Source: an uncultured Oscillospiraceae bacterium (GTDB lineage Bacteria > Bacillota > Clostridia > Oscillospirales > Ruminococcaceae). From it: 64,000 nucleotides of DNA. The notes under the pieces are model-generated. The model did no database searches, was not told where the DNA came from, and saw only the letters and a program-made list of their open reading frames with translations. Positions 33,488 through 41,958 of this stretch are shown here, in pieces (position 1 is the stretch's first letter; every line of letters starts with the position of its first letter). A program made the translations under genes and the position numbers. Where the stretch lies: positions 1 through 64,000 of the forward strand of contig UQDG01000003.1 of assembly GCA_900539695.1 (NCBI GenBank), given 5' to 3'.

Positions 33488-34492
33488 TTAGGCGGCGGCA
33501 TCCAGCGTGTCGGCGGATGCCGCGCTGAGGGTATCGTTTTGCCAGGTGAAAGTGATGGTACCCATGGTATCGGTGCGGTAGATCTCGGCCCCGGCGTCGG
33601 TCAGGCGCTGCAAAGCACGGGCGTGGGGATGGCCATAGTCATTGTTCAGCCCGCAGCTGATAGCCACGGCCTGAGGCTGCACGACCTGCAAGAGGGCTTC
33701 GGTGCTGGAGGTGGACGACCCATGGTGTCCGGCCTTAAACAAAGTGGCATGCAGGGCTTTGCCGTAGCGGTCTACAAGACGCTGCTCGGCGGCGCTTTCG
33801 GCATCACCGGTGGAGAGATAACGAAAATTACCTGCCTCAAACAGCGTGCACAGCGAGGCGTTGTTGACATGAGCGGAAGAATCGTCGGTGTCGTACAGTT
33901 CGGACTCGCCGCCCTGCAAAACTGTCAGGGTGCCGCTGCCCAGCGGGTAGACAGTGCCGTCCTCGGCGGTGATAACGTCGGTCCCCTGCTCAGCGGCCAA
34001 ATCAAACAATCCGCGCGGCCAATCGGCAGTCTCGCCGCTGGCCTTGGCATCCCAGGGTGGTACAAGTAATTGCCCGACGGCAAAATTGCGTAACACTTCC
34101 CGCGCACCGCCGGTATGGTCGGCGTGGGGATGAGTTAAAACCAGATAATCCAGCTTGGAGATGCCAGCCAGCTGCAAATCGCGGACAAGGTCGCCTTTGG
34201 CATCGGACGGCCCGGTGTCGATCAGACAGTAGGCACCGTCCTGGCCAATCAAAACGGCGTCCCCCTGCCCCACATCCAACACGGTAACGGTGGTGGACGT
34301 CTGGGCCAGCAGGTCAGCGTCCGGTGCATCAAGGGAGACCCCGGCGGCACGGTATAAATCTGACCAGCCGCTGCGGGATTCGATAAAATAAGCGGCAACC
34401 ACCAGCAGCAGAATGGCCGACAGAAGCAGGATCCTGCGCCAGGGCAGACGGCGCTTACGGGCAGCTTTCTCAGGCTTCATCGTACTGTCCAT
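33488..34492 (-). CDS. ComEC-like metallo-beta-lactamase hydrolase with one N-terminal membrane helix
   Basis: This 334-residue protein has one N-terminal transmembrane helix (RILLLSAILLLVVAAYFI) and an extracellular MBL domain similar to the C-terminal hydrolase domain of ComEC. It carries VLDVGQGDAVLI, the metal motif THPHADHTGG near residue 125 and FKAGHHGSSTSS near 255. It lacks the polytopic channel part of ComEC, so it is probably a free nuclease-like hydrolase at the cell surface. Its start region overlaps the ftsK 3' end by 23 bp, and a second Met three codons downstream is an alternative start. Substrate is unknown; DNA is plausible. Confidence 0.85.
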   Translation of the reverse strand: MDSTMKPEKAARKRRLPWRRILLLSAILLLVVAAYFIESRSGWSDLYRAAGVSLDAPDADLLAQTSTTVTVLDVGQGDAVLIGQDGAYCLIDTGPSDAKGDLVRDLQLAGISKLDYLVLTHPHADHTGGAREVLRNFAVGQLLVPPWDAKASGETADWPRGLFDLAAEQGTDVITAEDGTVYPLGSGTLTVLQGGESELYDTDDSSAHVNNASLCTLFEAGNFRYLSTGDAESAAEQRLVDRYGKALHATLFKAGHHGSSTSSTEALLQVVQPQAVAISCGLNNDYGHPHARALQRLTDAGAEIYRTDTMGTITFTWQNDTLSAASADTLDAAA

Positions 34493-37400
34493 TCAGCTTG
34501 CGTTCTTCCCACTGGGCTTTGCTGACCAGTACGGTGCGGGGCTTGGCACCCTCGTAGGGGCCGATGATCTTCTCCTGCTCCATCTGGTCCATGATGCGGG
34601 CGGCGCGAGCATAGCCTAGCTTGCAGCGGCGCTGCAGCAGGCTGGTGCTGGCCTGCCCGGCATCGATGACACATTCAACGGCCTGCTCAAACATCGGGTC
34701 GAGCGCACCGCCGGTATCGCCGTCATCGTCGCTGCCCTTCTTGCTGCCTTTCTCGGCAACGGCGCGGCGCTCCATCTCGGCAATCATTTCCTCGTCATAC
34801 TGGGTGGAGGAAGTGGACTTGATAAAGCTCAATACCGCGCCGATCTCCTCGTCGGTGACGAAGGTGCCCTGCACACGCACGGGCTTGGAAGCACCGACCG
34901 GCAGGAACAGCATGTCGCCGTTGCCCAGCAGCTTTTCGGCGCCCGACGCATCCAGAATGGTGCGGGAGTCGATCTGGCTGGAAACCGCAAAGGCGATACG
35001 GCTGGGGATGTTGGCCTTGATCAGGCCGGTGATGACGTCCACGCTGGGACGCTGAGTAGCAACGATCAGGTGGATACCGGCGGCACGGGCTTTCTGCGCG
35101 ATGCGGCAGATGTAATCTTCGACCTCTTTGCCGGCGACCATCATCAAATCGGCCAACTCATCGATAACGATGGCAATGTAGGGCAGATGCTCCAGCCCGG
35201 TCTGGGCGGCCAGCTTGTTGTAGGCTTTGATCTCGCGGACGTTGTTCTCGGCAAACAGCTTGTAGCGGCGCTCCATCTCGGCAACGCTGGCGCCAAGGGC
35301 TCCGGCGGCTTTACGGGGCTCGGTGACGACGGGCATCAGCAAATGCGGGATGCCGTTGTACTCGGCCAATTCGACGACCTTGGGGTCGATGAGGATGAGC
35401 TTGACATCCTCGGGGCTGGAACGGAACAGAAAGCTGATGATGATGGAGTTGACGCAGACAGACTTACCACTGCCGGTAGAACCTGCAATCAGCAGATGGG
35501 GCATCTTGCACAGGTCGGCAACCTGTGCCGCACCGGCAATATCCTTACCCAGGGCCATGGTCAGCGGGCTGCGCATGTTGATGTAATTCTGGGATTCAAA
35601 CACCGCGCGGATGTTGACGGTAGAGCGGATTTTATTGGGCACCTCGATGCCGACGGCGGGTTTGCCGGGGATGGGGGCCTCGATACGCACACCGGCGGTG
35701 GCCAGGTTCAGGGCAATATCATCGGCCAAACTGGTGATGCGGCTGACCTTAATGCCCGCCTGGGGCTGCAGTTCATACCGGGTAACAGACGGGCCGCGGC
35801 AGATGTCCAGCATGGTGGTCTTGACGCCGAAGCTGTCCAGCGTGTTGACTAGGATGTCGGCATTCTTCTTCATCTCGCGGGCGGCACCGGCTTCGTCGTC
35901 GGGGCGGGTCGCGTTGAAAAGGTTCAGGGACGGATAGCAGTACGGCTCCACAGGCTCGGCCTGCATGGCAGCCAGGTTCATGGTGTTGGGGTCTGCCTTG
36001 GCGACGGACGGCGGTGAGCTGATGGGGGCAGAAGCCGAGTTACCGACGCTGGTGCTGACCTGCAGATGAGCAGCTTCGCCGCGCTGAGGAACTACGAAAG
36101 AACTCTCGGTGCCGGTGGGCTGCTGGGGCTGCGCTGAGACCGCAGCAGCAACAGATGAGGCGGGCACAACGGGGGCGGCTTGCGGCACAGGCGTGGCGGG
36201 CTGGGCATTCAGCACATCCGAGATGGGACGGCCGCTGTTCCAGGCGTTGCTGACAGCCTCATTGACGGAGAAGCTGCCGCCGATGGTCGGGATAGCCGGG
36301 GCAGCGCTGGCAGCGGGGGCGCTATGCGGTTCTTTCGCTGGTGTGTTGCCAGTGAAGGCACCCTCTTCCCCATCTACGGGGATGCCAAAGGAGGCGTCAT
36401 CTTCTACCGGCACCAGCGGGGTATCAAAGGTCGGCTCTGGAGTGAGCGGCACGGAAAATTCCGATTCCTGCGCCAGATCCAGCGTGGTCTCGGAGCTGAC
36501 ATCCTGCTCGCCGTAATAGGGCGCGTGGCCGCTGACAGCGCGGCTGATGAGGTTGTCCAGCTCATCCCCGGCGGCTTCTTCGGGGGCAACCTCGGCAGGG
36601 TCATCCAGCTTCAGCTCAAACTCGTCTGCAGCAGGCTGGACAGCGGGCTGCGGATCGGCCGTGGCAGCGTGATAGTGCGAAGTATCAGAAAGATGGGACA
36701 GCGGGTCCATGCCGAATGTGCCGCCGGGGCCGATGTTGACAGGTTCCAGCGGATCGTGCTCAATGGCGGCTTTGGCGGCAGAAGCGGTCGCCTCGGGGCC
36801 GAGGTCCACGTCAAAGGAAGCACGGGGCTGCGACTCGGCAGCAGGCGTACCATAGCTGGCCGGGGTGTACCCGGCTGCGGCGGCATAGGCAGCGTAAGTA
36901 GGTGCCGGGGTGTAATTGGGGATAACCGGCGCACTGGCGGCAGGCTGCGAAGGAACGGCAGACTGTACGGGCTGAGCCGGCTGGTTTACAGGCGCGGCCT
37001 GCTGCACCAACGGTTGTACAGGCTGGGCAGGCTGTACCGGGATGCGCCCGGTGTCGGCGATGACATCGTAGGCCGGGTGGTGCGGACGATTATCCTGCAC
37101 GGGAGCGGTCAGGTTCTCAATGGGTTCTTCCTCCTGCTCCTGGGCAAACAGTTGGGTGTCGTAGGCAGTCTCTTCTTCGGCACGGTCCTGGCGGGCCTGC
37201 TGCAGCTTCTGGTACTGGTTGTTGACAAACAACACCACATCGGCGGGTGTGATGGCAAAGAAGAACATCAGCCCCAGCAGGAACACCAGCAGCATGATGA
37301 CGTTGGATGCCGGGCGACCAAACAGTGCCAGCAGCGTGCCGCCGACCGGGGCGCCCCAGACGCCGCCTTCCCAGAAGTTGGTCTGCCCGCGGGCAAACAA

Positions 37401-37892
37401 CATTTTAATAATCTGCCAAGGGTTGGCATCGTTCGGCGATACGTTGGAGAAGATGACCGGTACACCGGCGCACAGCACGCTCATCAGCGCGACTTTGCCC
37501 GCAAACAGGGTGACGCGGTAGCCGGAGGCCAGCAGGTAGGCCAGGTACAGCAAAAACGGCCCGACCAGATAGGTCATAACGCCGAAAATGCCAAACAGTC
37601 CACCGCGCAGGGTCTTCCACATGTTTTGACCGGGCACCAGCACCATGGCAACACACAGCAAACCTAACCCGGCCAGCAGGATGCTGCGTGCCAGGTTGGG
37701 TGTTTCAGCGCGGCGCTGCGCACGGCGGGATGCCTGCGCTTTGCTGCGGGACGAAGAGGACTGGCCCGATTTGCCGGACGAAGCCCGATAAGTTGTAGAA
37801 GACCGGCTTGACGAGGAACGGCTTTTGCTTTTGGAAGAGGATGAGGAACGGTTTTTGTTGCCGGAGCTTTTCCCGGAACGAGACTGCGCCAT
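34470..37892 (-). CDS. ftsK: FtsK/SpoIIIE-type DNA translocase
   Basis: This 1140-residue hexameric ATPase pumps chromosomal DNA through the division or sporulation septum. Order: a Ser/Lys/Arg-rich N-terminus, four transmembrane segments (about 70-225), an unusually long Pro/Ala/Gln-rich linker (about 260-640, probably disordered), the motor with Walker A GSTGSGKS near 800 and DELADLMMVA, and a C-terminal gamma winged helix (QRRCKLGYARAARIMDQME) that reads KOPS/SRS sequences. The VATQRPSVDVITGLIKANIPSRIAF block is typical. It is first in a run with the ComEC-like gene, metF and metH, an unusual companionship. Whether it acts as FtsK or SpoIIIE cannot be told. Confidence 0.95.
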   Translation of the reverse strand: MAQSRSGKSSGNKNRSSSSSKSKSRSSSSRSSTTYRASSGKSGQSSSSRSKAQASRRAQRRAETPNLARSILLAGLGLLCVAMVLVPGQNMWKTLRGGLFGIFGVMTYLVGPFLLYLAYLLASGYRVTLFAGKVALMSVLCAGVPVIFSNVSPNDANPWQIIKMLFARGQTNFWEGGVWGAPVGGTLLALFGRPASNVIMLLVFLLGLMFFFAITPADVVLFVNNQYQKLQQARQDRAEEETAYDTQLFAQEQEEEPIENLTAPVQDNRPHHPAYDVIADTGRIPVQPAQPVQPLVQQAAPVNQPAQPVQSAVPSQPAASAPVIPNYTPAPTYAAYAAAAGYTPASYGTPAAESQPRASFDVDLGPEATASAAKAAIEHDPLEPVNIGPGGTFGMDPLSHLSDTSHYHAATADPQPAVQPAADEFELKLDDPAEVAPEEAAGDELDNLISRAVSGHAPYYGEQDVSSETTLDLAQESEFSVPLTPEPTFDTPLVPVEDDASFGIPVDGEEGAFTGNTPAKEPHSAPAASAAPAIPTIGGSFSVNEAVSNAWNSGRPISDVLNAQPATPVPQAAPVVPASSVAAAVSAQPQQPTGTESSFVVPQRGEAAHLQVSTSVGNSASAPISSPPSVAKADPNTMNLAAMQAEPVEPYCYPSLNLFNATRPDDEAGAAREMKKNADILVNTLDSFGVKTTMLDICRGPSVTRYELQPQAGIKVSRITSLADDIALNLATAGVRIEAPIPGKPAVGIEVPNKIRSTVNIRAVFESQNYINMRSPLTMALGKDIAGAAQVADLCKMPHLLIAGSTGSGKSVCVNSIIISFLFRSSPEDVKLILIDPKVVELAEYNGIPHLLMPVVTEPRKAAGALGASVAEMERRYKLFAENNVREIKAYNKLAAQTGLEHLPYIAIVIDELADLMMVAGKEVEDYICRIAQKARAAGIHLIVATQRPSVDVITGLIKANIPSRIAFAVSSQIDSRTILDASGAEKLLGNGDMLFLPVGASKPVRVQGTFVTDEEIGAVLSFIKSTSSTQYDEEMIAEMERRAVAEKGSKKGSDDDGDTGGALDPMFEQAVECVIDAGQASTSLLQRRCKLGYARAARIMDQMEQEKIIGPYEGAKPRTVLVSKAQWEERKLNGQYDEA

Positions 37893-37938
37893 GTTTCTTA
37901 CTACCCCACTATTCTACATAGGAATTCTATCTTAAACC

Positions 37939-37955
37939 GGGCTGAAAGTCAGCCC
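37939..37955. promoter_or_regulatory. 17-bp dyad upstream of ftsK
   Basis: GGGCTGA-AAG-TCAGCCC is a perfect dyad 47 bp before the ftsK ATG. It may be an operator or a leader hairpin. No regulator can be named. Confidence 0.3.
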
Positions 37956-38061
37956 ATGCGAACATTCCCTATTATTCTATCACGAATCGCGAGGCTTGTA
38001 AACGAAAAATCCGCAGGTGAGTTATCCCCTGCCCTTTTGGCAGATAGCACAAAAAGCTGTG

Positions 38062-38781
38062 TTACCTGCCGGATTCGATTTCCTTATATAAATAGCGCAG
38101 TGCGTCGCCCAGGCCACCCAGTTCATCGATCAGGCCTTCCTCCACGGCCTGGCGGCCGTCCAGCACGGTGCCCATGTCCATCACAAGCTCGCCGGTGTTG
38201 TGCATCAGGGCTGTAAAGCGGCGGGCAGTGATCTTGGAATGGCTGGCTACAAAGCCAACGATGCGCTCCTGCATCTGCTCAAAGTAGCGCAGGGTCTGGG
38301 GTACGCCCAGCACCATACCGGAATGGCGCACAGGGTGTACCGTCATGGTGGCGGTGGGTACGATAAAGCTGCGCCGGGCCGACACCGCCAACGGGATACC
38401 GATGGAGTGGCCGCCGCCCAGCACCAGTGTGGCACTGGGCTTATTCACCCCGGCGATAAGCTCGGCCAGGGCGAGGCCAGCTTCCACATCACCGCCCACG
38501 GTGTTCAAAATGACCAGCAGGCCTTCGATCTCCGGGTCCTCCTCAATATCCACCAGCTGCGGGATGACGTGCTCATACTTGGTGGTTTTCTGGGCATCCG
38601 GGGCCAGGGTGTGGCCCTCGATGGTACCGATGACGGTCAGGCAGTGGATGGCGTGGCGGCCCTTGGTGGCGGGTACGGTGCCGCTGTCGGTAATAAGATC
38701 ATGCTCCAGCCTTTGAAGCGCGGCGCTCTCGGTTGGGTTGAGCTTTGGACGTGACTTGGTCTTTTTCGAGGTCGGTTCCAT
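38062..38781 (-). CDS. ClpP/TepA-family serine protease
   Basis: This 239-residue protein has the ClpP fold of the TepA/YmfB type rather than classic ClpP. It has the GGGHSIGIPLAVSARRSF nucleophile region near residue 115 and the VHPVRHSGMVLGVPQTL block, where classic ClpP has MxHQP. An N-terminal extension of 45 residues, with Lys/Ser-rich composition, precedes the core. Bacillus TepA (YmfB) helps degrade signal peptides. I use the ATG at 38781 with an AAAGGGGGC site; the longer ORF has no family similarity. It is followed by ftsK (spoIIIE) on the same strand, a neighbourhood seen in Firmicutes (ymfB-spoIIIE). Confidence 0.85.
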   Translation of the reverse strand: MEPTSKKTKSRPKLNPTESAALQRLEHDLITDSGTVPATKGRHAIHCLTVIGTIEGHTLAPDAQKTTKYEHVIPQLVDIEEDPEIEGLLVILNTVGGDVEAGLALAELIAGVNKPSATLVLGGGHSIGIPLAVSARRSFIVPTATMTVHPVRHSGMVLGVPQTLRYFEQMQERIVGFVASHSKITARRFTALMHNTGELVMDMGTVLDGRQAVEEGLIDELGGLGDALRYLYKEIESGR

Positions 38782-38959
38782 AGCGAGTAGCCCCCTTTCT
38801 GGTTTAGTATGCACGGAACGCAGGGCGGATATGCGAAAGAAAAAAGTGCAAGATACATATAAATCAGCGTAAAAGCCTGCAAAAGACGATAAAAACGAAA
38901 ATATTTTGCTCTTTCCTGCACACGATGGTTAGAAATTACGAAAAAACTTAGATAAAAAA

Positions 38960-38988
38960 TTGACAATTTGAAGTGCGCAATTTATAAT
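38960..38988 (+). promoter_or_regulatory. rex promoter
   Basis: TTGACA (38960-38965), 17 bp and TATAAT (38983-38988) precede rex by about 68 bp. The leader contains AT-rich partial dyads that could hold an autoregulatory Rex site, but no clear TTGTTAA...TTAACAA is present. Confidence 0.8.
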
Positions 38989-39055
38989 AAGTTATAAATT
39001 TAGCAAAAGGGATTCTTTCCGGGCATTCGCATCCCGGCATTGTGAGGTAAGTATC

Positions 39056-39694
39056 ATGGCAATTCAAAGCAAGGTATCTCTTCCCGTTATCAAGCGTCTT
39101 CCCAAGTATTACCGCTACCTGACGACCCTGTCGGCCGACGGCAAGGAGAAAATCTCCTCCAGCGAGCTGGCCCACATGATGGGCACCACTGCCAGCCAGG
39201 TGCGCCAGGACTTCAACTGTTTCGGCGGTTTCGGCCAGCAGGGCATCGGTTATAAGGTGGATGTGCTGCGGGCAGAGATCGGCAAACTGCTGTTTAGCAA
39301 CGGCGAAAAGCTGCCCACCATCCTGATCGGCGCTGGCCGCCTGGGTTCTGCGGTGTCCAGCTTCATCAGCCGCGATACCAACGGATATAAGCTGATCGGC
39401 GTGTTCGACATCAACCCCGAACTGTGCGGCAAGGAGATGGGCGGAGCAACCATCTACCCGCTGAGCGAGCTGGAGGCCTTCTGCGCCGAGCATCACCCCA
39501 CCGTGGCGGTACTTTGCGTCCCACGCCAGAGCGCGATGGAACTTTCCGGTGAGCTGGTGGCCCATGGCATCCAGGGCTTCTGGAACTTCAGCCACTATGA
39601 CCTGTCAGTCGAGTATCCCGGCGTTACGGTGGAAAACGTCCATTTGGGCGACAGCCTGATGAGCCTGGGCTACCGCCTGCGCAATAAAGACTAA
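39056..39694 (+). CDS. rex: Rex, redox-sensing transcriptional repressor
   Basis: Rex represses fermentation and respiration genes until NADH rises. The 212-residue protein has an N-terminal winged helix (LPKYYRYLTTLSADGKEKISSSELAHMMGTTASQVRQDFNCFGGFGQQGIGY) and a C-terminal Rossmann domain with GAGRLGSAV near residue 88. A domain-swapped C-terminal helix (DSLMSLGYRLRNKD) is present. It lies upstream of tdk, 16 bp apart. It has its own strong promoter. Likely targets, such as the fermentation genes pta or the carboxyl-transfer operon, are inference only. Confidence 0.95.
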   Translation: MAIQSKVSLPVIKRLPKYYRYLTTLSADGKEKISSSELAHMMGTTASQVRQDFNCFGGFGQQGIGYKVDVLRAEIGKLLFSNGEKLPTILIGAGRLGSAVSSFISRDTNGYKLIGVFDINPELCGKEMGGATIYPLSELEAFCAEHHPTVAVLCVPRQSAMELSGELVAHGIQGFWNFSHYDLSVEYPGVTVENVHLGDSLMSLGYRLRNKD

Positions 39695-39710
39695 GATAAA
39701 GGAGCCGGTA

Positions 39711-40319
39711 ATGGCAAAGTTATATTTCCGCTACGGTGCCATGAACAGCGGCAAGACCACCGCCTTGATGCAGGTGGCCTACAACTATAAAGAGCGTGGC
39801 ATGCGGGTGCTGATCTTGAAACCTGCTGTCGATACCAAGGGCCAGGATTCCATCGTTTCCCGACTGGGCATCAGTTGTAAAGTGGATAAACTTGTCACGC
39901 CTGAGATGGATGTGGTGGAGCTTGTCAAGCAGGACTCGGCCGAACATGGTGCCCCCGCCTGCGTACTGTGCGATGAGAGCCAGTTCTTTACGCCGGAACA
40001 GGCTGAGCAGCTGTTCCTGGTCACGGTGGATCTTGGCATCCCGGTCATCTGCTACGGCTTGCGTGCTGACTTTATGATGCGCGGCTTCCCTGGCTCTACC
40101 CGCCTGCTGGAACTGGCCCATACCATTGAGGAACTGAAAACCATCTGTGCCTGCGGCCGTAAGGCCATCTGCAACGGACGCAAGGTTAACGGCGAGTATG
40201 TGTTCGAGGGTGCCCAGGTGGCCATTGACACGGTGGATGATGTGGAGTATCAGAGTTTGTGCCCTCAGTGCTGGTACCGTGAGTATCGCGCGTTTTTAAA
40301 GCGCCACAAAAAAGACTAA
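39711..40319 (+). CDS. tdk: Thymidine kinase
   Basis: Tdk phosphorylates thymidine to dTMP for salvage. The 202-residue type II (TK1-like) enzyme has the P-loop GAMNSGKTTALMQ, the catalytic DESQFFTPEQ with Glu, the lasso-type FPGSTRLLELA loop, and a Cys4 zinc site (CACGRKAIC and CPQCW). An AAAGGAG site precedes the ATG at 39711. The rex-tdk spacing (16 bp) suggests co-transcription, followed by a strong terminator. Confidence 0.96.
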   Translation: MAKLYFRYGAMNSGKTTALMQVAYNYKERGMRVLILKPAVDTKGQDSIVSRLGISCKVDKLVTPEMDVVELVKQDSAEHGAPACVLCDESQFFTPEQAEQLFLVTVDLGIPVICYGLRADFMMRGFPGSTRLLELAHTIEELKTICACGRKAICNGRKVNGEYVFEGAQVAIDTVDDVEYQSLCPQCWYREYRAFLKRHKKD

Positions 40320-40330
40320 TAGAAAAGCAA

Positions 40331-40376
40331 GATGCCGTTCCGGCAGCTGAAAAGCACCGGAACGGCAATTTTTGTG
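40331..40376 (+). terminator. rex-tdk terminator
   Basis: A 10-bp stem (gccgttccgg / ccggaacggc) with a short loop and a T run follows tdk by about 14 bp. Confidence 0.85.
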
Positions 40377-40427
40377 CGGTATAGTGCTAAAAGGCTGTGA
40401 TTCTGCCTTGAAATAGAGAAAAAATAT

Positions 40428-40456
40428 TTGAAATGTAGCAAGAATTGTGCTATTCT
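40428..40456 (+). promoter_or_regulatory. Promoter of AraC-family gene
   Basis: TTGAAA (40428-40433), 17 bp and TATTCT (40451-40456) precede the regulator by about 45 bp. Confidence 0.6.
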
Positions 40457-40500
40457 AAAGAAAACCGTACAAAAAATATCCGTAAAGATGAGGTGCCGGT

Positions 40501-41364
40501 ATGGCTTCCGAATATACCTATTCCCCACGCATGGACTTTTTTATTGAGCGCGTCGACCGCGCTACCGGCTTTGAAATGCCCTGCTTCCATATCCACCACA
40601 AATACGAGATCTACTATGAGATCGAGGGCACGCGCCGCTATTTTATCGAGGACGCCGCTTATATCGTCAATGCCGGCAGCGTGGTGCTGATCGGCGACAA
40701 CCAAATCCATAAGACGGCCTCTGTGGGCGACACGCCGTCCAGCCGTATTGTGCTGAATTTCAGCGCCGAGTATCTGGGCAAGATTGCCGAAATCTTCCCG
40801 GAGGTGGACTTCTTCTCCTTTTTGAGCGAGGAGCATAACCACCTGCTGTCCAACATCACGGTCAAGCAGCAGAATCACATCTACTCGATGCTGCAGCAAT
40901 TGCTGGAACTGCAGGAGCAGACCAGCGCCGAGGGCGAGGCGGTGCGTAAGATGCTGCTGGCTACCCTGCTGTTGGAACTGAAGGACCTGTGCAAACAGCA
41001 GCAGGCCCAGGGCGGCGAAAGCGGCCGCGTCAGCAACCATATCGTGGAGCAGATTCAGACCTATATCGCCGAGCATTACGCGGAAAAACTGACCCTGACC
41101 GGCATTGCCAGCCAGTTTTACATCAGCCCGTACTACCTGAGCCGGCTGTTTAAAAAGTCCATCAACCTGAGCCTGATCGAGTATATCAACGGCGTGCGGA
41201 TCAAGGCTGCGCAAAACCTGATTGAAAAGACCAACGAGAGCATCTCGGACATCTCCGAAAAGACAGGCTTTTTGACAACAGCACACTTCCGCCGTGTATT
41301 TAAGGACGCCACGGGACTTTCACCGCAGCAGTACCGGCAGTATTATAAGCGGTTGAGCAAGTGA
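40501..41364 (+). CDS. AraC-family transcriptional regulator
   Basis: This 287-residue regulator has an N-terminal cupin-like sensing domain (residues 1-140, with CFHIHHKYEIYYEIEG containing a possible metal or ligand His) and a C-terminal double helix-turn-helix (IASQFYISPYYLSRLFKKSINLSLIEYINGVRIKAAQNLI). AraC proteins of this layout often control sugar or stress genes. There is no sugar operon next to it; the neighbours are tdk and a tRNA. Target genes and ligand are unknown. It is a single-gene unit with a promoter and terminator. Confidence 0.88.
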   Translation: MASEYTYSPRMDFFIERVDRATGFEMPCFHIHHKYEIYYEIEGTRRYFIEDAAYIVNAGSVVLIGDNQIHKTASVGDTPSSRIVLNFSAEYLGKIAEIFPEVDFFSFLSEEHNHLLSNITVKQQNHIYSMLQQLLELQEQTSAEGEAVRKMLLATLLLELKDLCKQQQAQGGESGRVSNHIVEQIQTYIAEHYAEKLTLTGIASQFYISPYYLSRLFKKSINLSLIEYINGVRIKAAQNLIEKTNESISDISEKTGFLTTAHFRRVFKDATGLSPQQYRQYYKRLSK

Positions 41365-41390
41365 TGATTGAGAACCTAAACTAAAAAGAC

Positions 41391-41433
41391 GCAGTGCATA
41401 CCATGGTTTATTTGCGGTATGCACTGTATTTTT
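41391..41433 (+). terminator. Terminator of the AraC-family gene
   Basis: A 10-bp stem (agtgcatacc / ggtatgcact) with a loop of about 13 nt is followed by a T-rich run. Confidence 0.8.
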
Positions 41434-41460
41434 ATGTATGGACTTAAAATGATAAAAAAT

Positions 41461-41490
41461 AAAAACCTCGAACCTGAGTTCGAGGTTTTT
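41461..41490. terminator. Terminator of the first tRNA-Leu gene
   Basis: A 13-bp perfect stem (aaaaacctcgaac / gttcgaggttttt) with a 4-nt loop is flanked by T/A runs. It should work on the minus strand for the tRNA and perhaps also on the plus strand. Confidence 0.85.
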
Positions 41491-41491
41491 A

Positions 41492-41633
41492 TTGGTGCGG
41501 ATGAAGGGATTTGAACCCACACTCTTTTAAGGGAACTAGAACCTGAATCTAGCGCGTCTGCCAGTTCCGCCACATCCGCATATTCTGTTGTGCCCGTTGC
41601 CCGGGCGACGCATATTATTATAGCGGACACATA
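41492..41633 (-). repeat. 142-bp inverted repeat, left copy (tRNA-Leu and leader)
   Basis: This stretch is identical, in reverse orientation, to 43324-43465. It contains the whole tRNA-Leu(CAG), the mature leader and the -10 box; the two -35 boxes lie just inside the intervening segment. The pair encloses 1690 bp that carry the sstT gene. Confidence 0.9.
41493..41579 (-). tRNA. tRNA-Leu (anticodon CAG), copy 1
   Basis: An 87-nt class II tRNA with encoded CCA. Acceptor GCGGATG pairs with CATCCGC, the anticodon stem is CTAGA/TCTAG with loop TTCAGGT (CAG), and the T arm holds GGTTCAAATCC. It is identical to the copy at 43378-43464. The promoter (TTGACA-17-TATAAT) lies at 41617-41645 on the minus strand. 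Confidence 0.95.
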
Positions 41634-41645
41634 CCAAATTGTCAA
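41617..41645 (-). promoter_or_regulatory. Promoter of tRNA-Leu copy 1
   Basis: On the minus strand TTGACA (41640-41645), 17 bp and TATAAT (41617-41622) precede the tRNA by about 37 nt. Confidence 0.85.
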
Positions 41646-41845
41646 GCGTTTTCTGCAAAAAAAGTATAACTTTCTGTGGGCTTTTTAAAAATACACGTTG
41701 TATCAGCAAATAGGACTTTAAAGTTTTCACGCTTGTCCGCCATTCGCGCACATCGATATTCTCTACAAAAACATTTTTTCAACATTTTTTGTCGTTCGTT
41801 CGGCAAAAAAAGCACAAAAACAACGTAGCCACATCAAAGCTCCTC

Positions 41846-41874
41846 TTGTTTTTCGGTTTTTATCCTTGTATAAT
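41846..41874 (+). promoter_or_regulatory. sstT promoter and structured leader
   Basis: TTGTTT (41846-41851), 17 bp and TATAAT (41869-41874) precede sstT. The leader of about 78 nt contains two GC-rich hairpins (gcggca / tgccgc and catggc / gccatg) of unknown role. Confidence 0.6.
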
Positions 41875-41958
41875 GGGTACATTCGCGGTTCTGCTGTGCG
41901 GCAGGCTGCCGCGGGCATGGCACCTGCTGCCATGAAAAAAAAGAGGGAAGAGGATTTC

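Noticed and set aside
36180..37667. Plus-strand 495-codon frame opposite ftsK
   Set aside because: Antisense of the Pro/Ala-rich linker; no coding signals.
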